DNA of 64,000 bases, from positions 1 to 64,000 of the forward strand of contig QCUJ01000003.1 of assembly GCA_003210795.1 (NCBI GenBank). The letters run 5' to 3'. A program made the position numbers and the translations under genes. Below are positions 17,487-24,177 of the stretch, in pieces. Below the pieces are notes generated by a model. That model ran no database searches. It was not told the DNA's origin and worked only from the letters and a program-made list of their open reading frames with translations. The number at the start of each line of letters is the position of its first letter. Position 1 is the first letter of the stretch. Source of the DNA: Synechococcus sp. AG-679-B05. Its GTDB lineage: Bacteria > Cyanobacteriota > Cyanobacteriia > PCC-6307 > Cyanobiaceae.

Positions 17487-17810
17487 ATGTCCAGCTGGCA
17501 CGATCAACTTCTGAAGATAGGATTTCAGAAAGTCAAATCCGCTGACGGGGCTGTTCGTTACTGCTATGAAGCTAAGAATCGTCGGACATCGTTCTGGACA
17601 CAGATCACCGTTAAACAGGTTGGTCGGCCGTCTCCCGACTCGTGGCAGATAACCTACGCCCGATCTGAGATTCAAGTTGGGTTGTGGAAAATACATTCTG
17701 TCGTCAACGCAGTTGATGTTGTTGTTCACAACAATTCTCAAAAAATGGTAGAAGACATTGGCGAAAAAATTAAAATTCAGCCGAGTTTTCTACAACGAAT
17801 AAGCAGTTAA
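17487..17810 (+). CDS. hypothetical protein
   Basis: From ATG at 17487, preceded by GGAG at about nine bases, 107 residues: MSSWHDQLLKIGFQKVKSAD, then a block rich in Arg, Trp and Thr (RRTSFWTQITVK) and a beta-rich middle. The open frame can extend to TTG at 17403. Soluble, basic. No known motif. The next gene starts 5 bases after its stop, so both are likely in one transcript. Confidence 0.6.
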   Translation: MSSWHDQLLKIGFQKVKSADGAVRYCYEAKNRRTSFWTQITVKQVGRPSPDSWQITYARSEIQVGLWKIHSVVNAVDVVVHNNSQKMVEDIGEKIKIQPSFLQRISS

Positions 17811-17815
17811 AACCT

Positions 17816-18361
17816 ATGCCTGGCATTCAAAATCGCCTCACAAGCGACCTCTCCAGTTTGATTTGGCACACAGAACGAGTTATTCTTCGAGAAGCAGGGT
17901 GTGCCAATGAAATTGGTGAAGTCGACTGGAAGAAAGCAAAAGCATTAGAACACAATCCTTTCGCAAATAAAAGCAAATGCTCAACATTGGCAATCTACAA
18001 AATCTTGAATCTAAGTAGTATCAGAGTGTTTAGGATCAAAAAACAAGACAATACATGGCATTGGTTTCTTGTTGATGATATGAGATACAAACGATACCTA
18101 GAAGCTCAAGGCAAGAGAATGGTTGATTTTATTTTCTGCCCAACAAAGCGTCAATTCAAAATGACGTGGAAAGAGGCGCCAACTGACATCATTAAAAAGT
18201 TGCCGATTGGCCAAGAGTTTGATACATGCGAAGAGATCAAATCTCCAATCAGCTCAGATCACTATGACCAAGAAACTCAAGATTTTGAATCTAAATTAAT
18301 TACTAGTAAGAAAAAGTGGCAAGAGCATTTGCGTGAAAATTCAACTAATTATATCCGATAA
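17816..18361 (+). CDS. hypothetical protein
   Basis: A 181-residue soluble protein with a basic middle (IRVFRIKKQDNTWHWFLVDD) and a charged, helical C-terminus. Four cysteines are scattered, not in a recognisable metal pattern. It follows the previous hypothetical gene at 5 bases. Codon use is AT-rich as in the whole region. Family unknown; I see no catalytic signature. Confidence 0.7.
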   Translation: MPGIQNRLTSDLSSLIWHTERVILREAGCANEIGEVDWKKAKALEHNPFANKSKCSTLAIYKILNLSSIRVFRIKKQDNTWHWFLVDDMRYKRYLEAQGKRMVDFIFCPTKRQFKMTWKEAPTDIIKKLPIGQEFDTCEEIKSPISSDHYDQETQDFESKLITSKKKWQEHLRENSTNYIR

Positions 18362-18433
18362 GCGCACAGAACCATAAGACCAATCCACGTGATGAATTGA
18401 CAGATGGCATAATATAGTCAAATTCAAAACCTC

Positions 18434-18907
18434 ATGACTGAAAGCGTTAACCCAAAAATCACAAGTGCTGGCTTGCTGGTTTTAAGACTGTTTGCATCAA
18501 CACTGATGATTCACCATGGCATTGAAAAGCTTTCTGATGTTGAGGGTTTCACAACTTATATCGTTGATCAATACTTTGCCTTCCTGCCTCTTAACCACGC
18601 TCTATGGACCACGGCAGCCGCTTACACCCAAATTATTGGGTCAATTTGCCTTTTAGCTGGCCTCGTAACACGAGCTTCGGCGATCGGTTTGGCTTCAACA
18701 ATGGTTTTTGCATTGGCATTTCATGGACTTGATACCGGTTTACAGGGAGCACCCCTTGGCATCGTTGATGCACACAATTATGAATACGAGACTTCAGCGC
18801 TGTACTTGGCAATTTTTGCAGGTTTGACAATATGGGGTAGCGGATCGTTCAGTATTTCTTCATTATTTAAATCATTTCTACCTGAAAAAATTCAACCATG
18901 GGCATGA
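18434..18907 (+). CDS. DoxX family membrane protein
   Basis: A 157-residue protein with four hydrophobic helices. LLVLRLFASTLMIHHGIEKL near residue 15-35 is the DoxX start (helix with an HHGxEK motif), followed by a polar loop, AAYTQIIGSICLLAGLVTRASAIGLA and a last helix pair. DoxX proteins are linked in other bacteria to quinone/thiol redox or detoxification; the exact role is unsettled. Start ATG at 18434. It is a stand-alone gene with about 70 bases before it. Confidence 0.85.
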   Translation: MTESVNPKITSAGLLVLRLFASTLMIHHGIEKLSDVEGFTTYIVDQYFAFLPLNHALWTTAAAYTQIIGSICLLAGLVTRASAIGLASTMVFALAFHGLDTGLQGAPLGIVDAHNYEYETSALYLAIFAGLTIWGSGSFSISSLFKSFLPEKIQPWA

Positions 18908-18955
18908 AAATGTGTCACAAAAAACTCATGGATTTACTTAACAGTTTTAGATGCA

Positions 18956-19102
18956 ATGTTTAAAATCATCAAGGAAAAGATTAACTTTTTAATGGACAAA
19001 CTTAGGCGTAAAGTTGCTTATGTACCAGCAGTTTCTGATACCGTTAAATCATTGCAGGATGTGGGCCTCGATTTAACGGAGGATCAGAATGGAGAGACCT
19101 AA
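18956..19102 (+). CDS. 48-residue hypothetical peptide, overlapping the next gene
   Basis: MFKIIKEKINFLMDKLRRKV starts a strongly basic amphipathic N-terminus; the second half is acidic (SLQDVGLDLTEDQNGET). Its last 14 bases overlap the next start, and the ribosome site of the next gene (GGAGG) lies within it, which suggests coupling. Too short for a firm call. Confidence 0.45.
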   Translation: MFKIIKEKINFLMDKLRRKVAYVPAVSDTVKSLQDVGLDLTEDQNGET

Positions 19103-19490
19103 ACTTGATAAATTCCAATTCGAAATTGCAGTTGAAAATGCAGGCTTGACAGAACTTGAAATAGATATCCTCGAATACATACGTTATAATGGTATTTTTG
19201 ACGAATTGTCCTTACGAAAGGCTTTGTCACTGCCTTCAAAGCCACCAGCATTATATCGACTAAATAAAATCTGCGAAAAGATTGCAATTCATTTATCAAC
19301 AATTTCGAATGAACTATTTAAATGGTCTAAGCAGCAAAACCCAGACAATATTGCCTGGAAAGGCAACCTTGTTTGCAGCATTGGATATAATTGTGATGGA
19401 GATAGGCTAGAGCCTGAATCAGGGACTGTTTTATACCATACGTTTATAATTCATAAAGAATTATTCAATGGTTTTGGCGATAATGATTGA
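19089..19490 (+). CDS. hypothetical protein, possibly winged-helix-like
   Basis: A 133-residue protein with ATG preceded by GGAGG at 6 bases. The N-terminal 75 residues are helical and include ELEIDILEYIRYNGIFDELSLRK, spaced like the first helices of a winged helix, then CEKIAIHLSTISNELFKW. The C-terminal part is beta-rich (KGNLVCSIGYNCDGDRL). I know no family. If DNA binding, it would be a local regulator; this is only suggested by the helix pattern. Confidence 0.65.
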   Translation: MERPKLDKFQFEIAVENAGLTELEIDILEYIRYNGIFDELSLRKALSLPSKPPALYRLNKICEKIAIHLSTISNELFKWSKQQNPDNIAWKGNLVCSIGYNCDGDRLEPESGTVLYHTFIIHKELFNGFGDND

Positions 19491-19500
19491 TATAAGCAAC

Positions 19501-19752
19501 CTAATTCAATGAAATCAAGCATATATCAACGCCGATCATTAATGCAATAGCCAATAAGATCGTTGGATTGAATTTTTCAAACCGTTTCTTTTTTCTCTCA
19601 CGGGCCGCAATAATTGGATTTTGAATATAATCAAACTTTACTTCTTCAGGCTTAAGTTCATCTTTTTTGACCTTAGGACTGCAGCCAATTGATTCGCCGT
19701 AGAGAGACTCTCTTTTAGGTAACTTTGGTTCAATCAAGACGTCAGTACTCAA
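19501..19752 (-). CDS. small tail-anchored-type membrane protein
   Basis: 83 residues: a polar, Lys/Pro-rich first 60 residues (with ARERKKKRFEKFNP just before the membrane) and one C-terminal hydrophobic helix, about 65-81 (ILLAIALMIGVDICLISL). The cluster of positive charges predicts the N-terminus in the cytoplasm. Start is TTG at 19752, with no ATG in frame. It converges on the preceding forward gene at 10 bases. Function unknown. Confidence 0.55.
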   Translation of the reverse strand: MSTDVLIEPKLPKRESLYGESIGCSPKVKKDELKPEEVKFDYIQNPIIAARERKKKRFEKFNPTILLAIALMIGVDICLISLN

Positions 19753-19885
19753 ATCATTTCTACTAAAGCAGAAATTCAGAAATCAAGTCAACGTGCTACA
19801 CAAGAAAGTCCGTTAAAACTAGCGCCAAAATTACACAAATGATACCGCAGCAACACACTTAAAACATGCTTTTCTACATTTAATC

Positions 19886-20164
19886 TCAAAGTATCTCTTC
19901 TCTAATTGTCCTTTCAAAGACAAACTTCATTGCGAGAATTAAAAGATTCAAAGTAAACGTAATTGAATTGGCAATTAACACCGCATAGGCTTTCGTCATA
20001 TACCCGTATATGATCCAGCAAAAGCAGCCGCTACAGAAGGCAACCAAAAGCACATAGGAGACATCTTCAGCCTTCTTGGATTGCCAGGTTTTGAGAACCT
20101 GTGGAATGAAGGCCCCTGTCGAGAGCAGCGCTGCCGCTGAGCCGAATACTTCTGAAAGGATCAT
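19886..20164 (-). CDS. SemiSWEET-type sugar transporter
   Basis: From ATG at 20164, 92 residues with three hydrophobic helices, the size of bacterial SemiSWEETs, which work as dimers. GSAAALLSTGAFIPQVLKTW is the PQ-loop helix (PQ motif), followed by KKAEDVSYVLLVAFCSGCFCWIIYGYMTKAYAVL-type second and third helix with the conserved Asn region (ANSITFTLNLLIL). It should let a small sugar pass the membrane by facilitated diffusion; the substrate is unknown. The longer frame to 20215 adds 17 residues without family support. Confidence 0.85.
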   Translation of the reverse strand: MILSEVFGSAAALLSTGAFIPQVLKTWQSKKAEDVSYVLLVAFCSGCFCWIIYGYMTKAYAVLIANSITFTLNLLILAMKFVFERTIREEIL

Positions 20165-20343
20165 CGAGCTTGGGGAGTGAAAACCATGGGATGAATCAAG
20201 AGATTTACAGCCCATCAGAGCTGATCAAAATGAAGGCCACACCAAGAAAATAACAGCCATTTTGTATAAAATGCGAAGGCGAGCACGCTCATTAGCTATA
20301 TTCAATAAGCCAAGAGCTAGGATAATACATTTTTAGGTTATAG

Positions 20344-20712
20344 ATGCTTGTACTAAACGTCATCCTAGGACTTACAGCAATAGCTTGGATTATTATCGGA
20401 ATTAAGACACATGCAGATTGGGTGGTTAATATTTTTGACCAAGAAAGCCGAAAAATAAAAAATCAACAAACTGCAATTGAAAAATATGGATATCAGTCCG
20501 TCACTTCTTTGGATGTCTTGTCTCCCAAGAAGGCATTTGTGTTCGGCTATTGGGATGGGGCAGAGTCAAACGAAAAACAGAAAGAAAATGTCAAAGTTGG
20601 GAAAAGCCCATTAATTTTTCAAATAGTTAATGGAAGTTTGATCGCTTTCACCTCAATTGCTTTTTTAACAGTGCTTAGTCGTGGACTCTTTACTGGGATC
20701 GGATTACTTTAA
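20344..20712 (+). CDS. hypothetical protein with two membrane helices
   Basis: 122 residues. Helix 1 is at about 3-19 (VLNVILGLTAIAWIIIGI), a polar, Lys/Gln/Glu-rich domain of ~65 residues follows, and helix 2 is at about 92-110 (IFQIVNGSLIAFTSIAFLTVL). The ends would be on the same side. First gene of a forward run of five genes ending at the ferredoxin. No family recognised. Confidence 0.6.
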   Translation: MLVLNVILGLTAIAWIIIGIKTHADWVVNIFDQESRKIKNQQTAIEKYGYQSVTSLDVLSPKKAFVFGYWDGAESNEKQKENVKVGKSPLIFQIVNGSLIAFTSIAFLTVLSRGLFTGIGLL

Positions 20713-20729
20713 TCAGCAACTAATTTATA

Positions 20730-20897
20730 GTGACTTTGAAAGCATGTGTGATCTGTAAGCAAGTATTTTATGCAAGTAGTCCAAGACAACTAGCATGCTG
20801 TAAACAATGTCGCGCTGCATTAGTAAAAAAAAGAAATCGAACTAGGCTCAAATACCAAATTGTCACAAAACATCGGTCAATACGCGATGCAGAGTGA
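20730..20897 (+). CDS. small zinc-ribbon-like protein
   Basis: 55 residues from GTG at 20730. Two Cys pairs, ACVICK (Cys6, Cys9) and ACCKQC (Cys23/24, Cys27), are spaced like a small treble-clef or zinc ribbon; the C-terminal half is very basic (RAALVKKRNRTRLKY, then KHRS). This combination suggests a nucleic-acid-binding zinc peptide. Its TGA overlaps the GTG start of the next gene by four bases, implying coupling. Evidence is the motif and the overlap; no homology was tested. Confidence 0.6.
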   Translation: MTLKACVICKQVFYASSPRQLACCKQCRAALVKKRNRTRLKYQIVTKHRSIRDAE

Positions 20898-21217
20898 CAT
20901 CATTTTGTCACGTCACTAGGGATTATTTGACACCTGCAGAGGCTTATAATTTGCCATCATTTGAAAGTTCGATCAATTTGATTCAAATGCAGGAGCAAAA
21001 GATTGCTTTAGCAAAATCGATGACAAGTTTAATATCTTCCAAGGCTTTTATAAGCATTTCGTTTATAGTGATAATGACTAGTGCCTTGTTTCAAATACTA
21101 ATAAGCACTGAGGATCAACTCAGTGCTTATATAGCTGTTATACCAGCTTCAACAGTTATCATCATGGCTTGGTTCACTGTAGTTCGACGCCTTTTCAACA
21201 AATCTGGAAATGTTTGA
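20894..21217 (+). CDS. hypothetical membrane protein
   Basis: 107 residues from GTG at 20894 with two hydrophobic helices, about 50-68 (AFISISFIVIMTSALFQIL) and 77-97 (AYIAVIPASTVIIMAWFTVV), followed by RRLFNK. Coupled to the zinc-ribbon gene upstream (four-base overlap) and overlapping the next gene by eight bases. A later in-frame ATG at codon 32 could be used. No family. Confidence 0.5.
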   Translation: MTSFCHVTRDYLTPAEAYNLPSFESSINLIQMQEQKIALAKSMTSLISSKAFISISFIVIMTSALFQILISTEDQLSAYIAVIPASTVIIMAWFTVVRRLFNKSGNV

Positions 21218-21425
21218 TTCTAACAACAATTTGTCCAAAACATTCAGAGGTTTGGGATTTTCATTTTTCATGTGCGGTGCATTTTTTCATTGCGTCGACT
21301 TTCTTGGAGTTGAGCAGACTCTTGAATGGGGAACAGGGATGGGATTTATGGCTACAATCGTTTTGACAATTTATTTTTGGGCAAAATATTTAACCCGCAA
21401 TAAAGTCTGGAAATCTATCTTTTAG
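21210..21425 (+). CDS. small two-helix membrane protein
   Basis: 71 residues with two hydrophobic helices ([20 protein letters not shown] and [17 protein letters not shown]). A Cys, a His and another Cys sit in the first helix. Starts inside the end of the previous gene (8-base overlap) and ends 26 bases before the ferredoxin, so it may be part of the same transcript. Function unknown. Confidence 0.55.
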   Translation: MFDSNNNLSKTFRGLGFSFFMCGAFFHCVDFLGVEQTLEWGTGMGFMATIVLTIYFWAKYLTRNKVWKSIF

Positions 21426-21451
21426 AGAATCAATTTATAGTTTGTCAATCA

Positions 21452-21745
21452 ATGAGTAACTATCAAATTTCTGTAACTTATAATGACAACCTCTATGAAT
21501 TTGAATGTGCTGACAACGAATATATTTTAGAGGCCGCAGACCGACATGAAATCGAACTACCATTTTCATGTCGTGCAGGTGCCTGTTCGACTTGTGTAGG
21601 AAAAATAAATCAAGGGAGCGTGGACCAGCACGATCAAAGCTTTTTGGACGACGATCAATTGGCTGCAGGGTTTGCCCTGTTATGCGTCTGTTTTCCCACA
21701 TCTGATCTCAATATCGAAGCTGGGGTGGAAGAGCAGATATATTAG
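21452..21745 (+). CDS. petF: plant-type [2Fe-2S] ferredoxin
   Basis: 97 residues, the length of photosynthetic ferredoxins. The cluster ligands are CRAGACSTC (Cys40, 45, 48) and Cys78 in ALLCVCFP; the 29-residue spacing to the last ligand is exact. It is acidic and should take electrons from PSI. It lies in the AT-rich region and is followed 84 bases later by a flavodoxin, the iron-free substitute for this protein. The core genome normally has its own petF, so this may be an isoform; the symbol names the family. Confidence 0.93.
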   Translation: MSNYQISVTYNDNLYEFECADNEYILEAADRHEIELPFSCRAGACSTCVGKINQGSVDQHDQSFLDDDQLAAGFALLCVCFPTSDLNIEAGVEEQIY

Positions 21746-21829
21746 TAGCTTGCATAACACCGTGAAGTCACATAAGTGTCGTAGCTCTGCCCAAAAACGT
21801 CCAAAATAGAACAGATTTTGCATGAAGTC

Positions 21830-22342
21830 ATGCGTTTTACTATTGTTTACGCATCGGCAACTGGTCATACAGAAGATATAGCTGAACGATTAAATACATT
21901 ATTGCCAGACTCAGAATTAAAAGATTTGGATAGAATTGATTTCACAAAAGAGTTAGAGGAAGCTGAGGCATTAATTTGTTGCACGCCAACTTGGAATACA
22001 GGATCTGATGTAAAGAGATCCGGAACAACTTGGGACGAACATATCGACAATATTCCTCAACTTGCGTTAAAAGATAAGCCAATTGCCATTGTTGGCTTGG
22101 GTGATTCGGCGGCTTTCAGTAAATATTTCTGTGATGCGATGGAAGAGCTCTACAGGTCTTTCCAATCTGCAGGAGGTCGAATGATTGGACATGTGTCCGT
22201 CGATCAATATATTTTTGATGAATCAAAAAGTGTTATCGACGGAATGTTTTGCGGGCTTCCCATTGACGAGGACAATGAGTCAGAAAAAACTGATAATCGC
22301 CTACAAGCTTGGGCTCAAAGCTTACTAAAAGAAATGAATTAA
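21830..22342 (+). CDS. fldA: flavodoxin
   Basis: From ATG at 21830, 170 residues, the long-chain flavodoxin length. The FMN phosphate loop is YASATGHTEDIA at the N-terminus; CTPTWNTG and VGLGDSAAFSKYFCDAMEEL are the other flavin contact blocks. Flavodoxin replaces ferredoxin as a PSI electron acceptor when iron is scarce. It lies directly after a ferredoxin gene. The usual fldA/isiB could be elsewhere in the genome. A Fur box was looked for by eye in front of it without a clear hit. Confidence 0.93.
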   Translation: MRFTIVYASATGHTEDIAERLNTLLPDSELKDLDRIDFTKELEEAEALICCTPTWNTGSDVKRSGTTWDEHIDNIPQLALKDKPIAIVGLGDSAAFSKYFCDAMEELYRSFQSAGGRMIGHVSVDQYIFDESKSVIDGMFCGLPIDEDNESEKTDNRLQAWAQSLLKEMN

Positions 22343-22397
22343 AAACTATTAACTAACACAAGCAAGGCCTTTATTTAAAATTTTAATAACTTACTAT

Positions 22398-22425
22398 AAT
22401 GTTACTTCGCTTCGGAAGTAACATT
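22398..22425. terminator. hairpin between convergent flavodoxin and psbY-linked genes
   Basis: AATGTTACTTC and GAAGTAACATT form an 11-bp stem with a 6-base loop, followed on the plus side by AGTTTTAC. It overlaps the stop of the minus-strand gene and could serve both directions, though the T-runs are weak. Confidence 0.5.
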
Positions 22426-22614
22426 AGTTTTACTAGCTTGCTTTACGCTCATAAAATCCATAGGAAGCCCTCCACATACTGAAACAATTACCGGAGTCAT
22501 TACCATGGCCACTACTAATAATCCGATAGGCTGGGGTATTGATTGTTGAGTAGCTAAAACAAGAACTCCTGCACACATTAATATGTATAGAGTCGCAAAC
22601 AATGTAATTTTCAT
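22402..22614 (-). CDS. small membrane protein coupled to psbY
   Basis: 70 residues with two hydrophobic stretches ([20 protein letters not shown] and [20 protein letters not shown]) and a polar tail. Its ATG overlaps the psbY stop (ATGA), so the two should be translated in a coupled way. The overlapping longer frame on the same strand is a shadow. No family recognised; proximity suggests a thylakoid protein. Confidence 0.65.
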   Translation of the reverse strand: MKITLFATLYILMCAGVLVLATQQSIPQPIGLLVVAMVMTPVIVSVCGGLPMDFMSVKQASKTNVTSEAK

Positions 22615-22748
22615 AGACCTTGAGTGTTTTGCTTGAAGTCATTCAATGCTCTCTGAAGCTGGCCCAAAGCAGCTCGCCCAATATTATATCCAGCCCAAGA
22701 CAGTGCCAGAATCACTGGGAAGAGTACAACTAAGATTCGAAAATCCAT
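22611..22748 (-). CDS. psbY: photosystem II protein PsbY
   Basis: 45 residues. [20 protein letters not shown] and then [12 protein letters not shown] is the PsbY pattern: an N-terminal Asp-Arg pair, one membrane helix and the conserved N-I-G-x-A-A-x-x-Q block. PsbY is a single-helix peripheral subunit of PSII near cytochrome b559. The C-terminus is slightly longer than usual (FKQNTQGL). Followed by a coupled membrane-protein gene. The intergenic gap of about 230 bases upstream should hold its promoter. Confidence 0.8.
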   Translation of the reverse strand: MDFRILVVLFPVILALSWAGYNIGRAALGQLQRALNDFKQNTQGL

Positions 22749-22982
22749 GGGACTAAAAAATCGAAATGTGATGCTAGATCATTTCTTTCAGGCAAAGCCG
22801 CCAAAATGATGCCAATGCAGGAACTCATCAAACAGAGAGAACGCTGAATTGATTCAATCGTATGCATCATTGTACAGCATGCATATTTGACGTTCTCTAA
22901 TTAACAGGCTTACAAAATATCGTCAAATATGAGTGGTGATTGTGATGAGAAACTCTAAATTTGTACAAGAATATATAAACAG

Positions 22983-23201
22983 TTGATCGAGCCCAATTGG
23001 GATTACTTTATTCATGCTCCGTTGGATGAGGGTGTCATTCGCTTTGAAACAAAAACTGAACGAGCACTTCACGCCAGAGTGGTTGCATCAGAAGCAAACT
23101 GGATGGAATGCCAGAGCAGTGAGCGACTCATCAAATGGTGGGAAGCGCGACAAGATTTAGAGGCGTTTCAAGAAGGCCGCAGAATCAATCAAGATCGGTA
23201 A
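22983..23201 (+). CDS. small hypothetical protein
   Basis: 72 residues from TTG at 22983. It is soluble and Trp/Arg/Glu-rich (NWDYFIHAPLDEGVIRFETK, SSERLIKWWEARQDLEAF). The pattern reminds me of small conserved picocyanobacterial proteins but I cannot name a family. No good ribosome site; AT-rich upstream. Confidence 0.5.
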   Translation: MIEPNWDYFIHAPLDEGVIRFETKTERALHARVVASEANWMECQSSERLIKWWEARQDLEAFQEGRRINQDR

Positions 23202-23218
23202 ACTTAGGAATATTATTA

Positions 23219-23323
23219 TCAATTAATACCTGAATTTGCAATCCATGCAACAATCATACCCATCATCAAGCCAGTAAAAATTACTGCGCACCATACATTT
23301 AGCCAAAAATAAATTTGCTGCAA
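23219..23323 (-). CDS. 34-residue single-helix membrane peptide, tentative
   Basis: Within the ~309-base stretch between 23202 and 23510 the only coherent frame is this one, from TTG at 23323: QQIYFWLNVWCAVIFTGLMM followed by GMIVAWIANSGIN. One membrane helix with a Trp-rich start, the size of small photosystem or cytochrome subunits. No ribosome site is evident. Might be spurious. Confidence 0.3.
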   Translation of the reverse strand: MQQIYFWLNVWCAVIFTGLMMGMIVAWIANSGIN

Positions 23324-23510
23324 TGATCAAGCACTAATCAAATCAACAAAAACTATAGTGCTCACTATTGAAAACAATTTAAACTTGAACCAATTCAATA
23401 ATATTTTGATCAATTAGCACGAAGGAAAAGATCTTTAAGTTCAACTCCAATGTTAGATTTGGCACAAGGCCTCCAGCAGGAGGAATTTAAAGTGTAAAAA
23501 AATCTATCTC

Positions 23511-23648
23511 ATGTATCAAGATTATACTGCAATTGCATTGTTGCTTTTTACGGCAGTACCCCTTGCTGCTGTTGCAGCAACAGCTTTCTTTTATGTAAAA
23601 AATAACGACCGTAAAACACCCCTGAAAAGAGAAGATTTTTATCGGTAA
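23511..23648 (+). CDS. 45-residue single-helix membrane protein
   Basis: MYQDYTAIALLLFTAVPLAA, then a continuation to AFFYV and a charged tail (KNNDRKTPLKREDFYR). One membrane helix, cytoplasmic basic tail. CAGGAGGAATTT lies upstream of it at some distance, and the start is ATG. It resembles in layout the low-mass photosystem subunits, but it does not match PsbN, PsbX, PsbM, PsaM or PsaI as I know them. Confidence 0.5.
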   Translation: MYQDYTAIALLLFTAVPLAAVAATAFFYVKNNDRKTPLKREDFYR

Positions 23649-23666
23649 TTACATGCAAAACGAAAT

Positions 23667-24125
23667 TCAGTCAAGGCCGACAATTTTATTTAAAATTTCC
23701 ATTCCTGTAAAAGCTTGCCACAAGAAGAGTACTAACATCGCCATTCCCAGGCCAACATGTATTTTACGTGCCATGAGATTGCCACGTTGCATCAAGGGCG
23801 AAAGAGATGCTCCGATAGCAACCATGCCAGACATTAATAAACCAACGAGCAAATGAGCGTCAACAAATAATTTTTCATTATTGACGTAAGTGACAGCCAT
23901 TCCACCCAGGTTGCCGATCACCATGGCTGATAAAAATAAACTTCCCCAGAGGTAATGACGTTGAGCGAATTTTCCTGAAACAAGGGCCTTGCGTTGCTCA
24001 GAAGTGCCTGTTCGGAACTTCTTCGCCTTGATTCCGAGATAAAGCACCCAGCCACCCAGACCCAACAGAATCCACTCCATCAGAGGGTGCACGAAGTTGA
24101 GGCCGAAGGACAGCGATTCCAGCAT
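23667..24125 (-). CDS. DUF4079 family membrane protein
   Basis: 152 residues with four hydrophobic helices. HPLMEWILLGLGGWVLYLGI opens it; HYLWGSLFLSAMVIGNLGGM, DAHLLVGLLMSGMVA and RKIHVGLGMAMLVLFLWQAF follow, with histidines placed in helices as in the b561-like DUF4079 family, so haem binding is possible. Known from cyanobacteria and plastid-bearing eukaryotes. It is the last gene before purH on the same strand side and marks the edge of the AT-rich block. Confidence 0.85.
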   Translation of the reverse strand: MLESLSFGLNFVHPLMEWILLGLGGWVLYLGIKAKKFRTGTSEQRKALVSGKFAQRHYLWGSLFLSAMVIGNLGGMAVTYVNNEKLFVDAHLLVGLLMSGMVAIGASLSPLMQRGNLMARKIHVGLGMAMLVLFLWQAFTGMEILNKIVGLD

Positions 24126-24177
24126 CCAGTTTTCGGATCGACCTGACGAGGCTAATCAGCAGCGTTCCTCAACTGAC

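Larger units (their letters stand above)
13139..24177. other. AT-rich accessory region between ispH and purH
   Basis: Base composition drops sharply after ispH and recovers in the DUF4079/purH area. Gene density falls, genes are short, many use TTG or GTG starts and many encode small membrane proteins. Contents: a decayed DUF1997 gene, two ferredoxins, a flavodoxin, a CpcL-type linker, psaL, psbY, thiD, DoxX, SemiSWEET and a dozen unknowns. I see no integrase, transposase, tRNA or obvious flanking repeats, so it looks like an old or stable accessory block and not an active element. From memory, ispH, a DUF4079-like gene and purH lie near each other in other picocyanobacteria, which would make this an insertion. 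Confidence 0.65.

Noticed and set aside
13139-24177. The AT-rich block as a prophage or integrative element
   Set aside because: No integrase, capsid, terminase, transposase, tRNA at the edges or terminal repeats can be seen.
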